44,635 bases of DNA from Promethearchaeota archaeon (GTDB lineage Archaea; Asgardarchaeota; Lokiarchaeia; Sigyniarchaeales; SOKP01). Under the pieces are notes generated by a model. The model ran no database searches, had not been told where the DNA came from, and saw only the letters and a program-made list of their open reading frames with translations. Where the stretch lies: positions 1 to 44,635 of the forward strand of contig SDNY01000014.1 of assembly GCA_004524535.1 (NCBI GenBank), read 5' to 3'. The translations under genes and the position numbers were made by a program. The first letter of the stretch is position 1. Each line of letters starts with the position of its first letter. This document shows positions 37,617-44,635 of this stretch, piece after piece.

Positions 37617-38546
37617 ATGGCTGATTTAGATCCTGATAAGATATGGGACCTTATTATATTAGGGGGTGGCCCAACAGCGATTGGTTGTGCAATCTATGCT
37701 GCCAGATTTGCAATGGATATATTAGTAATTGGAAAAACATATGGAGGCTTGATTGCAACAACTCATATTGTAGAGAACTATCCAGGTATTACCTCCGTAA
37801 GTGGTACTGAATTTGTAGAAATGTTTCGAGATCATATGGATTCTTTGAGCATCCCTTACATCTCAGATGAAATTAAGAGTATTGAGAAAGCTAAAGATCA
37901 TTTCATTTTACACTCTTTCTTTGCTAAGTTCAAGGCTTATACAATTTGTATAGCTACAGGTTCTGAGAGAAGAAAACTAGGTATCCCAGGAGAAGAAAAG
38001 TTTGCAGGAAGGGGCGTTTCATACTGTGCAAGTTGCGATATGCTGTTTTATAAAGATAAAGTCGTTGCTGTAATAGGAGGGAGTGATTCTGCTGCAAAAG
38101 AAGCGCTTTTTTTGGCTCAAAACGTGAAAAAAGTATATATAATTTATCGAGGAAAAGAAATAAGAGCTGAACCTATTAATAAAAAACGAGTTTACGAAAA
38201 TGATAAGATTGAGATCATTAATAACACAAATATAACTGAGATTAAAGGAAACGACAAGGTAAAATCAATCATATTCGATAATGGTAGAGAATTTGAGGTT
38301 GATGGAGTTTTTATCGAAATCGGATCTATTCCTGCATCAGATGTCGTAAGGGATTTAGGTGTTAAACTGAATGAAAAAAATGAAATAATGATTAATAGAA
38401 GATCAGAAACAAATGTTCCTGGTATTTATGCTGCCGGGGATGTAGCAAACGCTCCATTTAAACAAGCAATAACCGGAGTTGCTGAAGGTGTTATAGCAGC
38501 GTATGCTATATTTGATTATTTGAAAAAAACTAAAATTGAATATTAA
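37617..38546 (+). CDS. trxB: Thioredoxin reductase
   Basis: ILGGGPTAIGCAIYAARFA, YCASCDMLFYKDK, AVIGGSDSAAKEAL, YAAGDVANAPFKQAITGVAEGVIAA. ATG at 37617 preferred over GTG at 37602. Confidence 0.92.
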   Translation: MADLDPDKIWDLIILGGGPTAIGCAIYAARFAMDILVIGKTYGGLIATTHIVENYPGITSVSGTEFVEMFRDHMDSLSIPYISDEIKSIEKAKDHFILHSFFAKFKAYTICIATGSERRKLGIPGEEKFAGRGVSYCASCDMLFYKDKVVAVIGGSDSAAKEALFLAQNVKKVYIIYRGKEIRAEPINKKRVYENDKIEIINNTNITEIKGNDKVKSIIFDNGREFEVDGVFIEIGSIPASDVVRDLGVKLNEKNEIMINRRSETNVPGIYAAGDVANAPFKQAITGVAEGVIAAYAIFDYLKKTKIEY

Positions 38547-38572
38547 AAAAAATAGAAACTAAAAGTGATATT

Positions 38573-38656
38573 ATGGAAAAATATGATTTGGTTGTGATTG
38601 GAAGTGGTGCTGGATTAAATATTATAAATGTCGGGCTCAATTATGAAATGAAATGA
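38573..38656 (+). pseudogene. 5'-terminal fragment of an FAD disulfide reductase gene (copy of the 43302 gene)
   Basis: MEKYDLVVIGSGAGLNIINVGLNYEMK* vs MEEYDLVVIGSGAGLNVINVGINLGLK...; homology ends abruptly. Confidence 0.8.
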
Positions 38657-38805
38657 GTTTGTATGCGCAGAGAGTGAGAGGGAGAATTATATCTCTCGGA
38701 GGGACATTTCCCGCCAGCGATGACGAGGATGAGGAGGATACGGGATTTGTGGTTGTACTGGTAGTTATAATTGTGGTAGCGAGTAGTGTTGGAGTTATTC
38801 ATTAA
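38653..38805 (+). CDS. Small putative single-pass membrane protein (50 aa)
   Basis: MSLYAQRVRGRIISLGGTFPASDDEDEEDTGFVVVLVVIIVVASSVGVIH; ATGA overlap with the fragment's stop; visibly higher GC than its surroundings. Confidence 0.45.
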   Translation: MSLYAQRVRGRIISLGGTFPASDDEDEEDTGFVVVLVVIIVVASSVGVIH

Positions 38806-38834
38806 TATAAAAATACTATCATTAATATAAAAAT
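38799..38834. repeat. Two direct copies of TCATTAATATAAAAAT
   Basis: 16-bp identical repeat at 38799 and 38819 (20-bp period), immediately downstream of the 50-aa ORF. Confidence 0.6.
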
Positions 38835-38907
38835 GATATTATTTTATAACACTAATATTATTATATATTCAAAGAATAATGAATAAATTTAAGTAAGGTA
38901 TGGGATA

Positions 38908-39285
38908 ATGGATAATCACGATCCTGTTGATTCATTAGGAGAGTATTCAAGATATTGGAGAAATAAAACAGAAGAAAGAAAAAAAAATTTGCTAAAAAGA
39001 GAACAACTATTAAAAGAATTAGCGAAAAAATGCTCAGTTTTATTAAAACAAAAATTTAATGTAAAAAAGGTTTATTTAATAGGTTCTTTAGCAAGAGAAC
39101 ATAGAATTCATGAAAATTCAGACATAGATCTAGTCGTTGTTGGATTATCCGATAAAGAATATTTTTCTGCTTTAAGAGAACTGTATAGATTAATCCCAGC
39201 AGGTATAAATATTGATTTGATTACAGGAGAAGACGCCTCGAAATCCATGAAAAACATTATTGAAAAGATTGGTGTTTTAATCTAA
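38908..39285 (+). CDS. mntA: MntA-like nucleotidyltransferase (MNT) antitoxin
   Basis: VYLIGSLAREHRIHENSDIDLVVVGL, GS...DxD nucleotidyltransferase motif; start/stop overlap with the HepT-like gene. Confidence 0.85.
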   Translation: MDNHDPVDSLGEYSRYWRNKTEERKKNLLKREQLLKELAKKCSVLLKQKFNVKKVYLIGSLAREHRIHENSDIDLVVVGLSDKEYFSALRELYRLIPAGINIDLITGEDASKSMKNIIEKIGVLI

Positions 39286-39773
39286 TGGGAGAAAATCATT
39301 TTTTAGTAATAATAGCTGAAATTAAACAAGAATTGGCATATCTAAAACAATTGACACAAGAATGTATTGAATTTTATGATTTGAATAAAAGTCAATTAAA
39401 CTCTCCAACCAATTTAAGAGTATTTGGCAGTTTTTTACATGATTTTTATACTTGTATCGAAAATATTTTTCGGAAAATTGCTATAAATATTGATGGCGAA
39501 TTACCATCAGAATCAACATGGCATAGCACCTTATTAAATCGAATGAATTTAAATATTCCTAATATCAGAGCAAGCATTATTGATGATGATTTAAAGGAGA
39601 TTTTATACGATTATTTGAGATTTCGCCATATATTTAGAAATGTCTACGGATTTAGACTCAATTGGGACAAAATGGGACATTTAATAACGACTCTTAAAAC
39701 TACTCAAAAGATGTTAAATATGCAAATCACAAAATTTTTAGAGATTCTTAGCAAAATTAAGAATAGTAGTTAA
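39285..39773 (+). CDS. hepT: HepT-like HEPN (DUF86-type) protein
   Basis: YDYLRFRHIFRNVYGFRLNW resembles the HepT-like FRHxFRHxYGF region; adjacent to MntA. Confidence 0.8.
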   Translation: MGENHFLVIIAEIKQELAYLKQLTQECIEFYDLNKSQLNSPTNLRVFGSFLHDFYTCIENIFRKIAINIDGELPSESTWHSTLLNRMNLNIPNIRASIIDDDLKEILYDYLRFRHIFRNVYGFRLNWDKMGHLITTLKTTQKMLNMQITKFLEILSKIKNSS

Positions 39774-39949
39774 TAGATTCCTCAAAAGATACCTGAAAAG
39801 GAAATAGAGGAATCATAAGATCATTTATTTAATAAAAAAGTATCTCTTTCATCTAAAACTAAAAATTCAGTTTTAAGAATTAATAATTAAATAACTACAA
39901 AAACATAGAATCTATAATAAATTATAATAATATATTACAATCTATTATT

Positions 39950-40114
39950 GTGGTTTCAATAAATCGAAAATCTGAGCCAAATATCCCTGGAATTTATGCA
40001 GCTGGAGATGTAGCAGATGCACCCTTTAAACAAGCTATAACCGGAGTTTCTGAAGGAGTTATCGCTGCGTATTCTGCATTCGATTATCTAAAAAAATTTA
40101 ATATCGAATATTGA
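39950..40114 (+). pseudogene. 3'-terminal fragment of a thioredoxin reductase gene
   Basis: SINRKSEPNIPGIYAAGDVADAPFKQAITGVSEGVIAAYSAFDYLKKFNIEY*, homologous to the C-terminus of 37617..38546. Confidence 0.88.
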
Positions 40115-40160
40115 ATCTATTGTTTATACTACTAGAACAATATCTTCAATTAATTGTATA

Positions 40161-40811
40161 ATGATTGATAATTGGCTCTCAAAGACTAAATTTAAAAAAC
40201 TAATTGAGAAATTTGTAAAGAAGATCTTTTTTGGGAGAATTTCCGCCAATAAACTTACACTCATAGGGTTAGTCTTAGGTCTTTCAAGTGCCTTTTTTAT
40301 ATTTTTAAGTGCTAAAATTCAATATACGTGTGAATTCGTTATCATTGCTGCGATTCTTATGACATTATCTTTTTTCTTTGATGCTCTAGATGGGATTTTA
40401 GCGAGGCTGGAAGGACAAACAATATTTGGAGGAATTTTAGATATATTTTGTGATAGAACTGTCGAGACGTTTATAATTATCGCTCTTATCTCGACTGATC
40501 CTGAACTTCTAGTATGGCCTGGTATCTTCTCTTTAGGCGCAATTATATTATGTATAACAATGTTTCTCGTTGTTGGAGGGGCTATTAAAGCCGAAGAATT
40601 AGATGAAACGCAGAAAGTGATATATTATAGAAGAGGGTTAATGGAACGTTTTGAAACTTTTATATTTTTAATGATAATTACACTAATAATCGCATTGCGC
40701 TTAATTTTTTTATGGCTTTTTGCCATTTTAGTTTTTATCACAGCTATCTTAAGATTCAGAGATGCTTACCTTATTTTCAAAACTAAAAGTAATATGTCCG
40801 AATCAGAATAA
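40161..40811 (+). CDS. CDP-alcohol phosphatidyltransferase family membrane protein
   Basis: DALDGILARLEGQTIFGGILDIFCDR = DGxxAR...GxxxDxxxD motif; multiple TM segments. Confidence 0.88.
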   Translation: MIDNWLSKTKFKKLIEKFVKKIFFGRISANKLTLIGLVLGLSSAFFIFLSAKIQYTCEFVIIAAILMTLSFFFDALDGILARLEGQTIFGGILDIFCDRTVETFIIIALISTDPELLVWPGIFSLGAIILCITMFLVVGGAIKAEELDETQKVIYYRRGLMERFETFIFLMIITLIIALRLIFLWLFAILVFITAILRFRDAYLIFKTKSNMSESE

Positions 40812-40990
40812 GTTTAAAGAGGTCTTACTCTTAGATATTATAATTATTACATTTAAAATTTATAATTTGAAATCCTATTTTTTAAATATTAGTCAAAATT
40901 TAAAGTAAAATGAATAATTTATCAATTAATTATAAAAAGAAGATTTTAGAACATATCTCTCTTTTTAATATTTAAGGTGATTCCGTTAAT

Positions 40991-42283
40991 ATGAGCACAC
41001 CGGACGATATAATAAATCGTATCTACAAAGACTATAAGAGTAAGATTGGATTATTTTGTTTAAATTGTCTAATCATGCGTACATCATTTGAAGAACTAAA
41101 CGAATTTGTTAAAAAAAACAATATAGCTATTAATGAAACTACAAAGACTAAAACTGGTTATATAAAAGAAATAGTAGTTCATTTTCATAATGTTTTTAAA
41201 AATGTCAAAAGTATTAGAGATAAATATTCAAGTCCAATCGACCTAATGGGTGATTTATTACTAAAAGACGATAATATAAAGAATCATTTAACCGAATTTG
41301 ATTATATTGCTAAGCAGGAACTAGTAAATATTTTTGCTGATTATTGTGCCGATTTTAAAATTTCAGTTTTTAATACTTCAAAAATACCAGAATATTCATT
41401 AGATTTATATTTAACAAAAAAAACGCCTCGCTTGAGAACTGAATCCGTAATAGTACGTACGAGTGCGGAGATGGATTTAGATAATTATGAAAATACTTTA
41501 GAATTAATCCAAAAATCTTCAGAAATCGCTATGTGGAGTGTATTCGTTACTACCCCCGCAGGTGTATATAAAATTGGATTTGATCGTATAGTTTCGGATA
41601 TGGAAAATTTCAAAGTCTGGTTTTATGTTGTAGATCCACGTCATAAAAAAATTTATGGCATAACTAAAGGTAAAAAATCCAAAAACTACGATCAATCTTT
41701 AAGTGAGAATTATCTTCAAAAATTACCACGTGAACCTGTTCGAGCACCTTCGCAGGTTATAAAATTTTCAAAATATGAATTTAAAGAAAATGAATCTTAT
41801 AATCCAAAAAGATTTCATATGTATGAAATATTCTCTGAAGAGGAGGTCGGTGAAGGTCTCAAAATTCCGGGAGAGAAACATAAATATCGGGATATTTTTA
41901 GAAATTTAATAATTATTGATAAAACTTCAGGTATATCTATTTTTTCTTACGAAAACGAAATAAAATCTTTAGATTATGATTTAATTTCGGGATTTTTAGT
42001 TGCTATGGATCAATTTGTATCGGAGTTGGGAGGTGGTGACAACATGCGAGAAATAAATTATAAAGGATTTTTTATACAAGCGGGGTATGGGGAAAAGATA
42101 AAAGTCGCACTTTTTCTCTCTAAATCAGCAGATAAAATATTAAAAGAGCGTTTGGCTTACTTTATAAATGAATTTGAAAAAAAACATAAAGAACAGATAA
42201 AATTCTTTCAAGAAACGGGGAATGTTTCTTATTTTAAAGAAGCCTCAGTAGAAGAAATGGCTAAAGAAATTTTAGATTTTTAA
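40991..42283 (+). CDS. Uncharacterised protein with C-terminal longin/roadblock-like domain
   Basis: C-terminal ~130 aa: LIIIDKTSGISIFSYENEIKSLDYDLISGFLVAMDQFVSEL...INYKGFFIQAGYGEKIKVALFLSKSADKILKERLAYFINEFEKKH. Confidence 0.5.
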   Translation: MSTPDDIINRIYKDYKSKIGLFCLNCLIMRTSFEELNEFVKKNNIAINETTKTKTGYIKEIVVHFHNVFKNVKSIRDKYSSPIDLMGDLLLKDDNIKNHLTEFDYIAKQELVNIFADYCADFKISVFNTSKIPEYSLDLYLTKKTPRLRTESVIVRTSAEMDLDNYENTLELIQKSSEIAMWSVFVTTPAGVYKIGFDRIVSDMENFKVWFYVVDPRHKKIYGITKGKKSKNYDQSLSENYLQKLPREPVRAPSQVIKFSKYEFKENESYNPKRFHMYEIFSEEEVGEGLKIPGEKHKYRDIFRNLIIIDKTSGISIFSYENEIKSLDYDLISGFLVAMDQFVSELGGGDNMREINYKGFFIQAGYGEKIKVALFLSKSADKILKERLAYFINEFEKKHKEQIKFFQETGNVSYFKEASVEEMAKEILDF

Positions 42284-42301
42284 AAATTAGGAGGTTATAA
42301 A

Positions 42302-42691
42302 ATGCCAAAGGAACCAAGAAGAACTGGAATTGTTGATGGAAAGTTCTATCCATGTCCAAAAAAACCAATTTGTGTTTCAACTCAAGCTTCTGAAGATGAT
42401 GAAAAACATTATATATCACCAATTAAATTAACAACATCTGTACAGGAGGCAATGAGTAAAATAATATCCATCATAAATACATTAAAACGTACTAAAATAT
42501 TAGAAAACAGTGACAATTACTTAAGAGTACAATTTACCACTGCGTTATTTAGATTTAAAGATGATGTTGAATTTTATATAGATGAAAAAGAGAAATTGAT
42601 ACACTTTAGAAGTCAATCCAGAATAGGGGGTTATGATTGGAACGCAAATAGGAATCGAATGGAGGATTTTAGAAATAGATATCAAGAATGA
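42302..42691 (+). CDS. DUF1499 family protein
   Basis: PICVSTQASEDDEKHYISPI...YLRVQFTTALFRFKDDVEFYIDEKEKLIHFRSQSRIGGYDWNANRNRMEDFR. Confidence 0.82.
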   Translation: MPKEPRRTGIVDGKFYPCPKKPICVSTQASEDDEKHYISPIKLTTSVQEAMSKIISIINTLKRTKILENSDNYLRVQFTTALFRFKDDVEFYIDEKEKLIHFRSQSRIGGYDWNANRNRMEDFRNRYQE

Positions 42692-42854
42692 TAATGTTAA
42701 TAATTTATAAATAGGTTTTATAATGAGAGAGTTGAAATTTCTATTCTATTTTTAATTTATTAACGAATATATTAAATTTTAATTTTTATAAGGTAAAATA
42801 TAATATCAGTAAAATTTTGAGATTAAATAATTTGATAATAAAAGGGTTAAAAAA

Positions 42855-43271
42855 ATGAGTGAAGAAGCTGAAAATAAATTAATATTTGTGTTTAATGCAG
42901 ATTCAGGGGGCGCGTGGGCAGGATTGAAAGATTCATTGAAAAAAACGTTTAAAAAATCTACGTATGAATGCAATCTCTGTGCGGTAACTTATGGATTTTT
43001 TGGTCAGAAGAAACAATGGAAAAATTTTGTGAATGAGCTCGAAGTTCCAGTTGAACAAATGAAAAAGGATAAATTTAAATTTGAATTTCTCCATAAAGAC
43101 GAATTTTATGAACAGTATAATGTAAAAGATGCGAAATTTCCAAGTGCTTATCTAGATGACGGTAGAGAGTTAAAAGTATTTATTTCCCTGAAGGAAATGA
43201 ATGCGATAAAAGATATCCCTGAATTAGAGGCTTTAGTAACCAAAAGGCTTGATGAATTTAATTTAAGATGA
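42855..43271 (+). CDS. Conserved uncharacterised protein with ECNLCAVTYG motif
   Basis: LIFVFNADSGGAWAGLKDSLKKTFKKSTYECNLCAVTYG...FEFLHKDEFYEQY. Confidence 0.6.
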   Translation: MSEEAENKLIFVFNADSGGAWAGLKDSLKKTFKKSTYECNLCAVTYGFFGQKKQWKNFVNELEVPVEQMKKDKFKFEFLHKDEFYEQYNVKDAKFPSAYLDDGRELKVFISLKEMNAIKDIPELEALVTKRLDEFNLR

Positions 43272-43301
43272 AAAAGTTTTTTCTTGAGATGGGTTATTAA
43301 T

Positions 43302-44635
43302 ATGGAAGAATATGATTTAGTTGTGATTGGTAGTGGTGCTGGATTAAATGTTATAAATGTTGGGATTAATCTAGGACTGAAATGTGCGCTTGTTGAAGAG
43401 AGTAAGATGGGAGGGACTTGTTTAACACGCGGATGTATCCCTTCTAAAATATTGGTACATCCAGCGGATTTAATCCGAGAAGCGCAACATGGTAAAAAAG
43501 TTGGGCTAACGTTTAAAGTAGAAGATATAAATTGGGATCTTATTGCAAAAAGAATGTGGCATCAAATTGATGAGAGTAAAATGATGGAACAAGGATTATT
43601 AGAAGTTCCAAATCTTAAAGTTTATCAGGGTACAGGTGAATTTACCGGGGAATATGAAATGACCGTACATGGTAAAGATGGTTCTAATCTTGGAACATTT
43701 AAAGGAAAACGCTTTCTTATTGCTACGGGAGCTCGCTCATTCATCCCTCCTATTGCAGGCATTGAAGATGCTGAGTATGTTACAAGTGAAACCTTCTTCG
43801 GTGAAAAATTCCCCAGAAAACCTTGGAAAAGTCTAATAATAATTGGTGGTGGGGTAATTGCGGCAGAATTTGCCCATATTTTTTCAGCGTTTGGAACAGA
43901 AGTAACCATAGTTGAGATGTTACCACGACTGGTAGCTACTGAAGAACCAGAAATAAGTAAATTTTTAGAAAATAATTTTAAGAAATATATGACTGTGCTT
44001 GTAAATCATAAAGCTATAAAAGCCAAATCAAAGGGTAAATTAAAAGTTGTGACTGTTGAAAATACACAGACAGGTGAAAAAAGAGATCTCAAAGCTGAAG
44101 AGATTCTCGTGGCTACTGGGCGTAAATCAAATGCAGATATCTTAAAAGTAGAAAAAACGGGTGTGGAAACTAATAAAGCTGGTTGGATTATTACTAATGA
44201 ATATCTCGAGACTTCAAAGGAAAACATTTGGTGTATAGGAGATGCTAATGGTCTCTTCCAGTTTCGCCATAAAGCAAATTATGAGACTCAAATAGTACAA
44301 AACAACATTTTCGGGGAAGAAAAAGAGAGGGTAGATTATTCCTCCGTTCCTTGGGCTATCTTTTCATATCCTCAAATAGGGCATGTAGGTATCACCGAAG
44401 CAGAGGCTATAGAAAAAGGGCACGAGATTTTCGTAGCAATCCATAATTATTCATCCGTAGCAAAGGGATATGCAATGGGCTTCGAAGAAAACGATGTAGA
44501 GGATGGATTTGTGAAGCTAGTTGTTGATAAATCATATAAAATTTTAGGTGCTCACATTGTTGGTCCATATGCTGCGATTTTAGTTCAACCATTTGTCTAT
44601 TTAATGAATTCTGGCTTTTCATGCAATTTAGAAGA
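43302..44635 (+). CDS. FAD-dependent disulfide reductase (dihydrolipoamide/mycothione reductase-like), truncated at the window end
   Basis: MEEYDLVVIGSGAGLNVINVGINLGLKCALVEESKMGGTCLTRGCIPSKILVHPADLI...IGGGVIAAEFAHIFSAFG...WCIGDANGLFQFRHKANYE; no stop before the end, so absent from the ORF track. Confidence 0.9.
   Translation, partial: MEEYDLVVIGSGAGLNVINVGINLGLKCALVEESKMGGTCLTRGCIPSKILVHPADLIREAQHGKKVGLTFKVEDINWDLIAKRMWHQIDESKMMEQGLLEVPNLKVYQGTGEFTGEYEMTVHGKDGSNLGTFKGKRFLIATGARSFIPPIAGIEDAEYVTSETFFGEKFPRKPWKSLIIIGGGVIAAEFAHIFSAFGTEVTIVEMLPRLVATEEPEISKFLENNFKKYMTVLVNHKAIKAKSKGKLKVVTVENTQTGEKRDLKAEEILVATGRKSNADILKVEKTGVETNKAGWIITNEYLETSKENIWCIGDANGLFQFRHKANYETQIVQNNIFGEEKERVDYSSVPWAIFSYPQIGHVGITEAEAIEKGHEIFVAIHNYSSVAKGYAMGFEENDVEDGFVKLVVDKSYKILGAHIVGPYAAILVQPFVYLMNSGFSCNLE

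Noticed and set aside
38653-38805. Idea that the 50-aa membrane ORF is Sec61-beta/SecG
   Set aside because: It has a single hydrophobic helix but not the usual archaeal Sec61-beta sequence pattern before it.
1-44635. CRISPR arrays, rRNA and tRNA genes
   Set aside because: No regularly spaced repeats, rRNA-like segments or convincing tRNA cloverleaf noticed by eye; a covariance-model search would be needed to exclude tRNA fully.

Overview
AT-rich, gene-dense archaeal window. I infer an Asgard (Lokiarchaeia-like) origin, but this is not proven. The window has four main parts. (1) ~0-20 kb is an oxygen/ROS-handling redox island: two rubrerythrins, two desulfoferrodoxins (superoxide reductases), a flavodiiron protein, OsmC, a rubredoxin, a rubredoxin-like protein, a NADH:rubredoxin oxidoreductase with a fused rubredoxin domain, a CooS-family protein, cupins, ferredoxin-type proteins, glutaredoxins and an FTR-like catalytic subunit. 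(2) ~20-33 kb holds central carbon metabolism: lipoamide dehydrogenase-like, an Hdr-like CCG protein, sucCD, icd-fum-acn, and a GapN-like dehydrogenase. (3) ~33-38.5 kb holds SufBC and two tandem protein disulfide oxidoreductases with a thioredoxin reductase. (4) ~38.5-44.6 kb is rearranged: truncated copies of a disulfide reductase gene and of trxB flank a MntA/HepT-like module, followed by a longin-like-domain protein, a DUF1499 protein and a disulfide reductase gene cut by the window end. Main findings: the CooS homologue has Glu where the C-cluster Cys295 should be and an E-Q-K motif like hybrid cluster protein, so it is probably not an ordinary Ni-CO dehydrogenase. A perfect palindrome, GAACATGTTC, occurs in three promoter regions around that gene cluster. 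Three genes appear to start at AUU codons behind good Shine-Dalgarno sequences. All calls were made by eye from sequence and motif recall; no database search was run.
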